Shown here: positions 38,450 to 50,639 of the stretch, one piece after another
How the letters are laid out: the number at the start of each line of letters is the position of its first letter
How positions within the stretch are numbered: the stretch's first letter is position 1
Program-made: the position numbers and the translations under genes
The notes under the pieces: generated by a model
What the model saw: the letters and a program-made list of their open reading frames with translations, nothing else
The model's database searches: none
Told to the model about the DNA's origin: nothing
Assembly (NCBI GenBank): GCA_013365325.1
Contig: JABVXV010000020.1
Location: 186,001-250,000, forward strand
DNA from: Dipetalonema caudispina
Taxonomy: Eukaryota; Nematoda; Chromadorea; Rhabditida; Onchocercidae
DNA length: 64,000 nucleotides
Reading direction: 5' to 3'

Positions 38450-38684
38450 ATATGCCAACATCCTCATATTCTTCTCTAATCAAAAAAGGAAAACCGGATA
38501 AAGTAACCTGCCTGAAAAACGAATCAGTCATACGAGTCAGATTGAATTTGATGAAAACGACATGGATGGTATTGGAGCATTTGTGTATTTATCAGCAAAT
38601 AATATTCAAATCAAAAATGATGAGAACTATAGTAAATATTACGTTCGTCTTCTACCGGATTCATCTGAACATGTCGATCCGTAA
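38450..38684 (+). pseudogene. Small unrecognised gene with an apparent one-base frameshift
   Basis: A TTTCAG acceptor at 38448-38449 lies two bases before an ATG (38452), as in a trans-spliced nematode mRNA. The ATG frame opens MPTSSYSSLIKKGKPDKVTC. At the A5 run 38515-38519 the protein-like frame switches: downstream, a different frame stays open to a TAA at 38682-38684 and encodes stretches such as QIEFDENDMDGIGAFVYLS and YYVRLLPDSSEHVDP. One more A in that run would join the two into about 77 residues. The uninterrupted ATG frame instead runs to 38712 with unlikely-looking sequence. AATAAA follows at 38799. This may be an assembly or sequencing error in a homopolymer, or a real lesion. There is no signal peptide and no recognised family. 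It could also be the 3' exon of a larger gene. Confidence 0.45.
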
Positions 38685-38798
38685 ACGAAAGATCGATGTG
38701 AACAGATATTGAAGGAGAGCGCAGAATTTGCAGAATAATTAATGGTTTGATGATTTGATTATTTTGGGTTACTTTACTTCATTACAGATTGTCAATTT

Positions 38799-38804
38799 AA
38801 TAAA
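38799..38804 (+). terminator. Polyadenylation signal of the small gene
   Basis: AATAAA 115 bases after the TAA at 38684. It supports transcription of the small gene on the plus strand. Confidence 0.5.
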
Positions 38805-39851
38805 ATATCACTGATTATTATTATAGTTAAAAGGACTTGACATACAAAAATTTTCGATATTTACATAAAATTTGTATTTAGTACTATTTAGATATATTTT
38901 TGGAAAAGGTATTGATTGTCTCTACGAGTGATTATTAGTGATCAGGAAAGTGAATACGGTCAGATCAATTTTTCATTGTTTCAACATTTTCAAAATTCCA
39001 TTCACTCGTTCATTGTCTTCTTTCTCATCCCATAAATTTTCACAACGATTTAACAAAATCTACTTAGTCAATGAATATCGAACATCATAAAAATTAATTC
39101 AAGAATCATTACTCTGATGATACAATCACTTTTCCCCTCTTCAATTCTTATCGGTGATCATTCCTGAAATGAATTTGATGAATGATCATTACTATCAATT
39201 ACTTAATAGATTGGTTATATGTAAAGAAAAATAATCGTTGGATAAATGAAATATAAAATTATGACAGCAAATGCAATATTTCATGTATGAATCGATTTGA
39301 AATTTTGATTCGATGGTATACCAATCATTACACTTTCAATCAGTAAAGAATGATTTTTCAACTAAATTATTGTTACTGCTTATTCAAAAAAAAAAAATAA
39401 AATTGACACTAAATTGTTTAGTATCAAATATTGTAAGATGAAAGAATAGTGCTCAAATTTGGACAATTTCTTATCATTTATCAATGCAGTCTATCATCAT
39501 TCTTATCACTCTTTCCATGCATGCTATTTTTCTATTCAATCATCATCACAATTGTAATTTCTCTATTTTACAAATCACAGCACAATTTTCTTCTGTTACT
39601 TCCAGTACTTTATTTTTATTTCTTCAATTTAAAATACATTTTGTAGGTATCAGTCTTTAACAGTTTAGAAATTTTGAACTCTTCAAAAACAAGTCATTCT
39701 TCTTTTCTTCATCAATTCTATATCTCTGAAAATTGATGTACAGCTAAAAACAAAATTGCGGGTAAAAAAAAAAAATGGTGGTCACTAGATGGTATCAGTC
39801 AGCAAATATTTTACACAGATAACCGGTAGCAACAATCAATTCGCTGAATTC

Positions 39852-39888
<37 letters not shown>

Positions 39889-40403
39889 ACAAACTGAAAT
39901 AACAGAAGTGGAAATATACAACGACTTGCTGTAATATATGCGAACATATTTTTATTTAATTTAGTTAACTTTTTAAGACAGCAAATAATACGACCAATTT
40001 TAAAAGTCAACAAATTTGCTGAAAAAGTGAGAAATATATCGTTATAAGGACAAAATACGTCATGAACAAACTAACCATTTTATTTTAATACAATTTGATA
40101 AAAATTTCACGAAGTTGAGAAAAAAAAAAAAAATTTCGTTATTTGTATAAACGATGTGTCAGATAAATATGACAGATAGACTTTTGCAAGGAAAAAGGTG
40201 AAAGTTATAAAAGAAGTGAGAATGAACATTTGTTATTGTTGAAATTTTACCAATGTACTAACTTTACCTAAAACAAAACGAGCATTTAAAAGAAATTATC
40301 TTTAATAAATGCAAATCGTTACAAATGATGAATAATGCATTTTTAAAAGGAATAGAAAGATTGATTTCTATGGTAATTTGATGGAATGAAGATTTTCATT
40401 TTT

Positions 40404-40434
<31 letters not shown>

Positions 40435-40754
40435 GTTCGACGAAGGGAATTGTTTTTATGAGCAATTAAGAAACACGTCAATATGAATAAAGCGAACAGA
40501 AAGTTTCGGTACGGTTTTTACTGAAGACCATTGAGTAATGTGATAATGAGATGATGATTGATTAATGTTGAACAAAATTACCTTTACCTTTTTTTGGACG
40601 ATGATTCATTTACCTCAAGCATATATAAAAATGTTATTCAGATGTCCTTTTCAGTGTCAACCAATGTACCGTTTGTACATTACGCAATCGTTACTTTTCA
40701 TTTTTTACCTATTCATTACATATTTATGCATGTATTTTATTTAATCTTTTTTGC
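38805..40754. other. Intergenic region upstream of the SXP/RAL-2 cluster
   Basis: No gene seen. It contains a run of about 32 A (39856-39887), a T run of about 29 (40406-40434) and, near 40620, an AT-rich ATATATAAAA stretch that could serve as a TATA-like element for the first SXP gene. Confidence 0.6.
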
Positions 40755-40756
40755 AG
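40755..40756 (+). promoter_or_regulatory. Probable spliced-leader acceptor, SXP copy 1
   Basis: TTTTTTGCAG at 40747-40756 precedes the ATG by 22 bases with no coding exon upstream. A cis-spliced 5' UTR exon is the alternative. Confidence 0.45.
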
Positions 40757-40778
40757 GTAACAAAAGTTTACAACAGAA

Positions 40779-41565
40779 ATGAAAGCATTCATAACTGCAA
40801 GCTTACTTATATATTCATGCGCTATTGCCCAACAAAGACAACAGCAACAACGAGCTCCACTACCTCCATTTTTAGTTGGTGCATCACAACAAGTTATCAA
40901 TGAATTTCAACAGTTACTTTCTACCGCAGGACAACGAACTGATAGTCAAATGGAACAGGCAATCGAATCATGGATTGCCCGACAGAGTCAACAAATTCAA
41001 GTTAGTAATTACCTTCAATATAAGCTTATCAGTTCAATATATCAGTAGCAATCAGATGATATGTGACTAACTTGATAAAATTTGAAAATTTTGCAGAAAT
41101 CTTTCCAACAATTTAAACAGCAAGCAATGGCAACTCTACGACAAGCTGAAGCACAGCATCAGGCAGTAGTAGCAAAACTTTCACCTGAAGCAAGAATGGC
41201 TGATGAAAAACTGAGTACCATTGCTAAGAGCGCTTCAATGACGGCAATGCAGAAACAAGCAGAGATTCAGAAAATTATCAGTTGTAAGTTTTCTTTTTTT
41301 TTTTTTCTTGCAGTTACTTTATTCTTAAACATATTTATATTTCCTATTGGTGCAATCGATTTTTCGTAGTTTTTCGTTTTTGTCCCAAAAGATACGAATT
41401 TCTGGATAAATTTATTGCTAATTTTTCATTTTTCTATTATTTTCTTCATCTACTTATATTACATTCTTCCTTCACTTTGTTTTTACATTTATCCGCTTAA
41501 TTAAATCTTTTCCAGCACTTCCGCAAAATGTCAAGCAAGAATTACAACGAGCAGCACAAGGTTGA
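40779..41565 (+). CDS. SXP/RAL-2 family secreted protein, copy 1
   Basis: A member of the nematode-specific SXP/RAL-2 (DUF148) family, small secreted proteins known as filarial antigens; their biochemical role is not settled. Exons 40779-41000, 41097-41283 and 41516-41565 give 152 residues. Residues 1-17 are a signal peptide, followed by a Gln-rich linker, the family motif PPFLVGAS (29-36), an amphipathic helical region, and LSPEARMADEKLSTIAKSA. No cysteines remain in the mature protein and it should be almost all helix. Intron phases are 0 and 1 and exon 2 is exactly 187 bases, as in the two paralogues downstream. The longer Gln-rich linker is specific to this copy. Confidence 0.93.
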
Positions 41566-41620
41566 GAAGACATCGATTAACCATTCATCCATTATCGGTT
41601 AACAAACTATTCAAGTATTT

Positions 41621-41626
41621 AATAAA
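41621..41626 (+). terminator. Polyadenylation signal, SXP copy 1
   Basis: AATAAA 56 bases after the TGA stop, a typical spacing for a short nematode 3' UTR. Confidence 0.7.
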
Positions 41627-42694
41627 GTTTTTGATTAAATAATTTCCATCTTACCTGTTTATAAGAAGAAAAAGATTTTTGTATTGAATAAATGGTATCA
41701 TAATAAGAGATTGTTAAGCAATGAAGAGAATTGGAATCAGCTGGTATTTTCTGTTTTATTTCGGATACATTCACAATTTCGATATGATTCCAAAATTGCT
41801 GAAACAAAGCGTAAAAAAAATTGTTCGCACAAATAATCAAGAATTAGTTAATGCTATACCAAAAAACAAAAAGTTTTGTTCCTCATTTATTTAAATTCAA
41901 ATTTATTTTATGGTGAATGACTAACATTGCTTCTACTTGCTTAAAGAATTTTAATAATAGATCAGAAATGAATGAACGAATAAAAAGCACGAAAATGTAA
42001 AGCTGTTATTTTGTTGCAAAACGTTTAGAATGTAAGAAATCAATGCGTATCCAAAGTTTGTGAAGAAACTTCAAAAGTGATAAATATTTCATAAAAAAAA
42101 AAAAAAAAATTCAAGGCATTGATGACAATATCAAACAATACAACTTGGCCATTTTCATACCTTTTCATTTCAACTTTCTTCGTCTCCACCTCTTTCGTCT
42201 TTTTTGTCTTTTGTTTTATTACATAATAGGTATTTAAACGATCTAAACAGGCAATCTTTCAGAAATAAATTTTGTACGAATTTATTAATGCAATATGAAA
42301 CGGACATTTTACTATCTTTCTTTCCATCGTATTTTTCCTGTAAAAATTTACGTAAACGTTTTTTTAACTTTTAACATGCAACCAATAAGTTTCTCGTTTG
42401 ATCATTTCGACCAATTTCTCATGGTCATCTTAAAGAAAACCATTAGTGCGTAAAAATTGCCCATTTCAAAAATGTACCTGTTTAATCCTTATACTTAATC
42501 ATCATTCATGTTATAAATGAAAGATTCTCATTCTGAACTATCCGTGAGATAAGTGATATTTTAGATGTAACATCTGAAAATTAATATGAAATTTAAGATA
42601 ATTTAAAGACATTCATAAAATATCTTCGTTCCTATTTTTATTAGGAAAGCGTTTATACTTTTAATATGTAACTCTTAAAAAACTTGAAATCTTT

Positions 42695-42696
42695 AG
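42695..42696 (+). promoter_or_regulatory. Possible spliced-leader acceptor, SXP copy 2
   Basis: AAATCTTTAG ends at 42696, 23 bases before the ATG. The spacing is almost the same as in copy 1. Confidence 0.35.
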
Positions 42697-42719
42697 AGTT
42701 ATTTTGAAATATTGAAGAG

Positions 42720-43885
42720 ATGAAATTTATTTTATTAGTGCTTCCTGTCCTATTATTAGTTTGTACTGTCTATGGCGAAGAACAATTCATGGTCCCACCA
42801 TTTCTATTGGGTGCAACGGAAGCAGAGGTGAAAGAGATGAAGGAATTGTTGGAAAGATACGCCGACAAACCGGATTTTCAGGTGGAAGCAGCAGTGGAAG
42901 AATGGGTGAAAGCAAAAGGTGGTATGATTAAGGTACGACCAGAACGGTTTATTAAAATGTTTGGGTATCAGAAGGTATCTCAAGTAATGAATGGAATAGG
43001 AAAAGAATTTGAAATTTCACTGATTCCTTCTTTTCATTACCATTACTTTTATCCGTATATTATTTTGGGTTGGAAAAGTGCAATAAGATTTTTTCAAAAT
43101 TTCATAAATTCAAAAGTGAATTTTGAAATTCTGATTAAATATGTTCATGCTAACATTTAGAAAAAATAACAAATATAATTGCATAGTAGTGAAGGTGAAA
43201 ATTCCACGAGTGTCATATGAATCCTCAGTTAAAATGAAATACTGAAAGTATAATATTAATAAAATTTAGATTTTACAGTAAAAATATCGTATGATAATTG
43301 CATATACCATATAAAATCAATTGATGCTATTAAGCAGACCAGAATTCAATTTTGCTGTTAAAATCACTTAACATTCCATTCTTCTGACCCCATATTTCCA
43401 GGAAAAATATGATCAATTTAAAGTTAACATGCAGCTAATACATGACAAGGCAACTTTATTGCGAAAAGCAATGGCCCAAAGTTTATCGCCAGAAGCGAAA
43501 AAAGCTGATGAAGAATTGACTGAAATTGGAAGAGATAGAACATTATCTGCACAAAAGAAGAAAGATAAATTCGAAACATATTTAAAAAGTAATTACTTTT
43601 TAAAATAATAAATCGAATCTTAATTGCAATATGAATTTGTATAAATTACAAAATATATTTATAATATACAAGAATAGTCCTAAAAGGCATGAATTAGAAA
43701 AAGAAAAAAGAAAAAGATTTGAGCTTTCATGAGTTATTCAAATTTCTATCTTCTTATTATAATCATTTTGGTATTTATTTTTAAATTTCATTTTTATTTA
43801 CTTCTTCACATAACTTTTCTATATTTCAGATCTGTCTGAAGCAGTAAGAAATGAATTGCGAGCAGTATTTTATGCTAAATTTTAA
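42720..43885 (+). CDS. SXP/RAL-2 family secreted protein, copy 2
   Basis: Exons 42720-42932, 43402-43588 and 43830-43885 encode 151 residues. The signal peptide is residues 1-19 (MKFILLVLP through VYG), then the mature protein begins EEQFMVPPFLLGATEAE. Compared with copies 1 and 3 it is rich in Glu and Lys in the first half and keeps LSPEAKKADEELTEIG in exon 2. Exon 2 is again 187 bases. A second in-frame donor at 42975 (GTATCT) would lengthen exon 1 by 42 bases, adding 14 residues (VRPERFIKMFGYQK), and the whole intron start stays open in frame until 43160. The short form aligns better with the paralogues and was chosen. Confidence 0.92.
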
Positions 43886-43942
43886 AGATGAGCACAATTT
43901 TATGCTTTGATGTATTGCAATGTAAGCCATCAGAAGAATGAT

Positions 43943-43948
43943 AATAAA
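43943..43948 (+). terminator. Polyadenylation signal, SXP copy 2
   Basis: AATAAA 58 bases after the TAA stop, the same spacing as in copy 1. Confidence 0.7.
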
Positions 43949-45793
43949 CCAGTTTTGCGCACGCATATTTGCGCACATTACATCATATGCAACATATGCA
44001 ATAATATGCTCATAAATACCTCAATATTATCTTCACATTATCATTTGAGTTGCTAAATGATTGAAATTTATCAGTGTTAGAAATATAGGAAGAAAAAGTT
44101 ATGTGATAAAATCTGAAATCAAATTGTGAAGATCATCTCATCGCTTTTTGCCAGGATGAGAATACAATATAAATTATAAGTCTAAAATAAACAGAGACTA
44201 GTGGAAAAATGTCTATAGGAATTATAATCAATCTTTAAATGCATTTAAGTTTAAAGATCAGAAAACTTAGGAATGTTAGGTAAATTACGCTAAGTGATTG
44301 AAATGAATGGAATATGATATCTTGAATCGAAAATAACTGTTGAGATAATTGGAAGTGGAAATTTCCATATTGGAATCTTTCTTCATTAGTTTTAATATTT
44401 TTATGTATTTTGATGAAAATGGTTTTTTTTTTTCTTTGAATATTTCTTCGAATTGAATAAATTATTAAAATCTCAGCATCATTCGATCATTTTTATTGCT
44501 GCTTAGTTATTTTTCGTTTCAGTAATTTCGAAAAAAATTCTGCACTGATAATTTGCAGTATATTTGTTAATAATATCATTGTGATATTCGCTCAAAAGGA
44601 TGATAATGAATTATTCCTTGCTTTGTGCTCTTGCTCAAAGTTGATTTCTGTTGAAAAGAAGAATGTATTGGAGTATACCACAACAACTGGTTTTCGCATA
44701 TCGACACATTCTGATAAAAGATTTTTGTAAAACTGATCAATCAAACAATCTGCAGTATATTGCTGTATATATTATGTACATGTGTCATCATTGCACAACC
44801 GCAACTAATTCAACAAATTTTCACACTTCATTACATTATTAATTTTAAATGGTGAAAATGGAAGAATAATTGGAATTTTGCAAATTTTTGAAGCATATTC
44901 AGATACTGAACAGATAATAATTTAAACGTGAAGCTAACGTAGAACATGATATAATGCAAATCTTAGTTCTCATTGCAATAATTATTTGAAATAAATATCT
45001 TAGATTCTGATGATATAATAATTAATTTATAGTCTGAAAATTCGACAGCAAATTTGTTAATTGTAAAATGATTGACCTTGAACAATCACATGAAATAGAA
45101 ATGAGAATTCTATAAAGTTTTTTTAAAACACTAAACTTTTGCTTCCCGAACTTTTCTTCATTTCAACAAAAAGTTTTCGTATTATTGATTTTGCTCAATT
45201 CAATCTTATAGTTATCAAATTTTTCAACTATTTGTGACATGGTTTGTTTAAAATTACAAGAAAAGAAATATTTAAAAATAACATAAGTGAATTTTGAAGT
45301 ATTGTTATGGTTGTCGTTTTTCCTTAAATCAGAGTTATTCGTGAAAAACTTTATTTCATGATAGAACAAATCAGAATCAGCTCAAACTGGTCTCGTAATT
45401 AGCAATCATTATTTTTCTCATTAATGACATACTTTACGGAGGAGTAAGAAAAACTTTTCCTACACTCTGAAAATGTGTCAAAGCGCTTGAAATGACATTT
45501 TTTTTTTTTCTTTATCGATGAAAATAGGTGCCAGTAATGAAGGAGAACTGAAAAAAGAATAGAAAAAGAAACGATTGATTTTAAAGAGACGAAAATGGTC
45601 AGTTTGCTATGAAATTATTATTCATCAAATTAATTAATCCTTCCTCATATTATCCTTTTCATCTGCTTACCTTTCAATATCTTTTGTTTTTCAACTACAT
45701 TAATTTGCTTAAAAATTAAATTACATCAAAATTTGTATATAATTCACGTGTAAAGCGTCAGTGACATCAATCGGATCGAGCAATGGTAGAAAG

Positions 45794-45859
45794 AGGAGGA
45801 GCAGATGGAAAACGATATGCCTCACAAATTATGTTCGTCCACTGAAATTTGCTCCTCCT
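45794..45859. repeat. Inverted repeat upstream of SXP copy 3
   Basis: AGGAGGAGCA (45794-45803) and TGCTCCTCCT (45850-45859) are perfect complements separated by 46 bases, about 200-270 bases before the ATG. Purine-rich GAGGAG arms are rare in this region. Confidence 0.7.
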
Positions 45860-45969
45860 TTACCCAATATCGCTCCTTTTTACCGTCGTAGCTGAATCGG
45901 TATCACACCTCTCTACTAATGGAATGAATCCCTCCCTTTCTCTCGATCGCTGACATTTCATTCCACCAA

Positions 45970-45976
45970 TATAAAG
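45970..45976 (+). promoter_or_regulatory. TATA-like element of SXP copy 3
   Basis: TATAAAG preceded by CCACCAA, 87 bases upstream of the ATG at 46063. An acceptor-like TCTTTCAATCAG at 46041-46052 lies between, compatible with trans-splicing 10 bases before the ATG. Confidence 0.45.
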
Positions 45977-46062
45977 ACAGTTTATGCGTGTCAACTAAAG
46001 CCAACAGGAAGAATCCAAAGACCTATAGTGATCGAGGACGTCTTTCAATCAGTTCAACAAAA

Positions 46063-47582
46063 ATGAAATATTTTATTTTGCTTTCAATTAGTCTAATAGT
46101 AGGAATAACAGCTCAAGGACAATCTCAACCAGATATACCACCATTTTTGACCGGTGCACCTGCTAATGTCATACAGCAATTTTTCGATTTGCTAAAAGCT
46201 GATGAATCAAAAACTGATCCACAAACTGAAGCTGATATCGAAGCATTCATCCGTAAACTTGGTGGCAACTATCAAGTTTGTTTCATTTTAATGTTGTAAA
46301 CAGTTATCGTATAAGCTATCTAATAGTATTTTATTGCTTTTTCTGTTTGGTTACTTTTGAAATGATCTGATTTGCCTATGTTTGATCCCTCGTTTAGACA
46401 CAATTTGCGTATTAAGTCAAATGATTATGATTTTTTTTTTTATTCCTTTTTTACATTCTATTTTCCTTTCCCAACTAGGCTTTTTCTTCACTACATCAAA
46501 TATGAATAAGTCTGTTAAACTTTTTATTCCATGGAATAAATTGAAGCAATATTGATAGCTTATTCCATTATCCTAACTGAACCAACTTTTATTAGCTAAT
46601 TATCATTTCTCATTACATGAAAATTTAAAATTAAAAATGAAATAATCTAGAAATGTGACTACATGAAACAAATACACTTGATAAGTACTGTTTATAATTT
46701 TTTAAAAAATAAATTTGTGTGAGAGAGAGAGAGGGTGGTGAAATTAAGTTAATTTCAGGCTCGATTTGAGCAATTCAAGCAGGAAATAAAGGAAGGAAAA
46801 GCTCAATATGAAAAAATGCATCAAGCGGCAATAATGAAATTTTCACCGGCAGCAAGAGAAGCTGATGCTAAGATGTCCGCTATTGCTGACAGTCCGACTT
46901 TGACCAATCATCAAAAAACGGAACAAATCCAAGCTATCATGAACTGTAAACTTTTTTTTTTTACGTAATTCATCATTATTTTCAATTAGAAATTTTAGAC
47001 TCCCTGAATGTTTCAAAATTTCTAAAATATTTTTTAGAATATATGATAGGTTGATAGATGAAACTTTGTTTGGGTTTTGAAGTGGTAAACAAGTTTGCAA
47101 TATAATTTTGGCTTTAAATTTAATGTAGGAACTTGTTTTCAAATAGAAAAGTGTTTCATAACATATCGGAAACTAGAATCGCAAGTTTCTCGGAGATTTA
47201 ATTAAAGTTAAAAGTCAAAAAAATTTCGTTCGAAAATTTATTGCCTTCTCCAACATTTCCTAAATTATCGCCATTGCGATGGCATCCTAAACTGGACTAA
47301 ATAATAATTTTTGAAATTTCATTGTAATAAACATTATCGATTGTTTAAATTCATACGCAAAATAGCAATTCTCGATCGATGAAGAGAAAAAAAACACTAA
47401 AATTAGAAGGCTAAAAAAAATAAGTTATCGCTTTTACTCTTACTTACTTAGATCAACATAATTTATTATGCTCAATTAGTCATTTCTTTGGAATTATAAG
47501 TGTAATTTTATATTTTCAAATTTTTGCAGCACTGAGTGAAGCTGTTCGAAAGGAGATTTTGGAAGGAATGAATCCATCATAA
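46063..47582 (+). CDS. SXP/RAL-2 family secreted protein, copy 3
   Basis: Exons 46063-46275, 46759-46945 and 47530-47582 encode 150 residues. The signal peptide is residues 1-17, ending near GITAQ; the motif PPFLTGAPANV follows, then an amphipathic helix with KADESKTDPQTEADIEAF and, in exon 2, FSPAAREADAKMSAIADS. The in-frame open region extends upstream of 46063 but has no ATG, so this ATG is the start. Exon 1 has the same length as in copy 2 (213 bases) and exon 2 the same 187 bases as in both others. Family function is unsettled; it is predicted secreted and immunogenic by analogy. Confidence 0.93.
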
Positions 47583-47661
47583 GTGTTATATCAATGCTTT
47601 TGAATGCAACAATTATGATTTTTTTCAACAACAACGAAAAAATTCATAGATGAAACAAAAT

Positions 47662-47667
47662 AATAAA
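47662..47667 (+). terminator. Polyadenylation signal, SXP copy 3
   Basis: AATAAA 80 bases after the TAA stop. Confidence 0.65.
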
Positions 47668-50539
47668 TGAATAAGAGAATGTTGTTGTCGTCGATATCAA
47701 ATATTTCATGTTAATTAATTAATTATTTGCGTAATTACATATCTGTTTATTTTTATTGTTACATCTAAATTCTCATCAATTATTACCATTGAAATCTGAT
47801 GTCGTCAATATCGATATCATGATACAAAACAAATTTTTGATCATGATTGCTAATAAAATTATGAGATGCAACTAAGTTAATACAGAAAATTTTGCCTGAA
47901 AGAATGTTATAAAATCTATGATCAACGTCGCTATTCAAGTCCCTTGTGATTTATTATATTTTAAAGCTTTTAAAGCTTATTTTAAAATTATGAACTCATA
48001 AAGTAATAATTATAGATTACAAAAGTGTATCATGGTATGAGATCAAAGAAGCAAAAAGACGAACAAGAATTACAAATATCAAATTTGAATTAAGATCAAC
48101 CTACAATTCATGAATTTCTTCTAAAACAAGTCTTAAGTGGTCTTTTTCCTTTCTAGACAATTGGTACACGGAAGCAATATTTTGAAATTTTGAAACTGAA
48201 TAATTCAATTTCACCTAATCAACACGAAACGATCGGTGTTAAACGTTAGTTAAAATTCCATATGGATGAAATTGACTATATTAAACTTGGAAAAAAGTTA
48301 ATTTTTCTAAATTCATTAAGAGTAAAGGTGCTCACAATTCGATATGATGATGAGTGATATATTAATGACCGATTTCTTCCATTTTGTTTTCTTGTCAGAC
48401 AGCTAGCTGACAATTAGCAAAATGAATAGTTAAATGATATTTCTTGTGAAGTTTCATTGAAAAGTTCAATAGAGCATGAAAGCTTAACAAATGTCGTAGA
48501 GGAAAAATTGATATTAACTTCTTGAAAAAGAAAATTTCCAGTGAGAATAATATAAAATGACAAATGGCGATCGTTGATTGTGCACTCAAACTATGTAAAA
48601 TTTTTATCAAAAGGTGAAAGGTTATTGGAATATTGCATCCAAAATATCTCATAGAGAATTACATTAAGTTGGCGCAAGTATTATTAAATATTTGCAAAAA
48701 AATGGTTTTAAAAATTGAAGTAATTTTTGTTTCTAAAATAAAAGACCTTTGAGAAAACAACAATCTTGAAATGTTTTTATCGATTTATTTCTATGTTTAA
48801 TGTTTAACTTTTACATCTCTGCAATTTTTGATCAGATAAAAATTTGAAATAATTTAGGTAATGAAGAAGTAGATCTTGAATGGAGAATTATAGAGTACAT
48901 TCTGGTAAATATTTGACATCAATTGACAATCAAGGCAATTATAGCATGAGGAAATTCAAGCTATTTTTCAAATATGTTCATAATTTCCTAAGATAAGCAC
49001 AAAAAGTGCGACCGTTTTGCAAAATTTTTAATTTATAAAAAAGTATTAACTACTAAATTTAACTTCAAATTTAGCAGTCAATTTGCTACTTTCGTTGCTG
49101 CAAAAAAAGAAAAAAAACTTCCAGAATAATCTGATTAATTTTATTTACAATATTTCAACATTTCAAAATATGGTGGTGAATTTTGTTTACTTAGGTAATA
49201 TTTTATAATTTTGAAAGTTAATTAGATGCTTCACCTTTCATCTTAAATGAACATGAAGTACCAATGAGAACGACTTAGAAAAAGAGCCATTGAATTAAAA
49301 GCAATACGTAAATGTTCATTGGTTTACATTTACCTTCCATTCATAATTTTCGATTACTTTTAAGTAAAATAATTTTTTATAGATGAAGAGATCATTTTGT
49401 CCTGTGCGTTTCCTACTTATTCTGCGCAAAGTATAACAAATTACAGCAACAAAGGCAAATTAACTTTGTTTATTTCATTATGATCGCCCACTACACTGCA
49501 GTAAATGTATATGATTAAAATTTGTTGGAGCGATATTGTTGCCATTGTAATTATTAATGTGTTTTTAATTCAATAGCTCTTTTCATGTTAATTTTACAAT
49601 AATGAAGAAAAATCTTTGAGTAAGTTTATTTAGGACACATATCTTCAAGGTAAAAATTAAAAACTCATTAGCTATCAGTAAACTTATCAATGGTAATGAG
49701 TAAGTTTACTTGAATCATTCTTTAATTTATTAAAGATAAGAAATTAAAATACGAACTTTTCGGGTAAACTAATGGAAAGGAATAAAAGAAAATATCTTTA
49801 GGAAATTTGAAAGATATAATTTTAGACTTCTATTTTTTGTTTGTAGTTCAATTTAGAGTTTTTGCTACTCTGAGGTATTTTCATTTCCAATTATAATCTT
49901 TAAATCAAAATGACATTTTTTCCTGCAAAATTTAATATTTTGTTTCTGAATTGAATTCGAAAAAATCATAAAGTCTTCCCATTCAAGTATAGCTAAGAAT
50001 CTTATTTGCATTATTGCTTAATTAAATTATGATAAATGAAAGAACAAAAGAAGATTGCAGTAGAAAAAAGTAAAAAATATGTTACAGATGAGAGTTTAAA
50101 GAAAGAGCCAAAAGTTTCATCATCTTGCTAACTAAGCAACTTATTATCTTTTGAAGTGATTTCATCTTTTAGTTGTGTTAGGTTCAGTATTTTAGAAGAG
50201 GTCATTCGTTGAGTCATTCTCTTTTCCCGATGAATTTTCCATGTCACAGTATCAAAAAGGTATATTTTCATCATTTTTTTCGTAACTTTATTTCTTTTAC
50301 TTTATAATTTGTTGTAATCTTTTTTATGTTTTAATACATCTGCGTGTTTACATTTGTTTAGGTTGGAAATGATTCCAAAAAAGTAGGACTAAAATCTAAA
50401 TTATTTATGCATAGAAACAATTTTTGGTACTAATTTCAAACAGTAAAGTTATCCTTAAAGAATGAAAATTAACTTTGAAAATTTTCATGAAAATGAAAAT
50501 TTTCAATTAACTTTCACTTTTAATTAACTTGTGGAAGGA

Positions 50540-50639
50540 NNNNNNNNNNNNNNNNNNNNNNNNNNNNNNNNNNNNNNNNNNNNNNNNNNNNNNNNNNNNN
50601 NNNNNNNNNNNNNNNNNNNNNNNNNNNNNNNNNNNNNNN
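50540..50639. other. Assembly gap (100 N)
   Basis: Exactly 100 N, the usual placeholder for a gap of unknown length. The left flank (50460-50530) is made of repeated GAAAATTTTC palindromes, which may explain the break. Confidence 0.99.

Larger units (their letters stand above)
43949..46050. other. Spacer between SXP copies 2 and 3, with the copy 3 promoter
   Basis: No gene seen. The last 300 bases are more G+C-rich than the rest and hold a 10-bp inverted repeat (45794-45859) and a TATA-like element (45970-45976). Confidence 0.65.

Noticed and set aside
46843..47142. 99-codon minus-strand frame
   Set aside because: Antisense shadow of exon 2 and the following intron of SXP copy 3.
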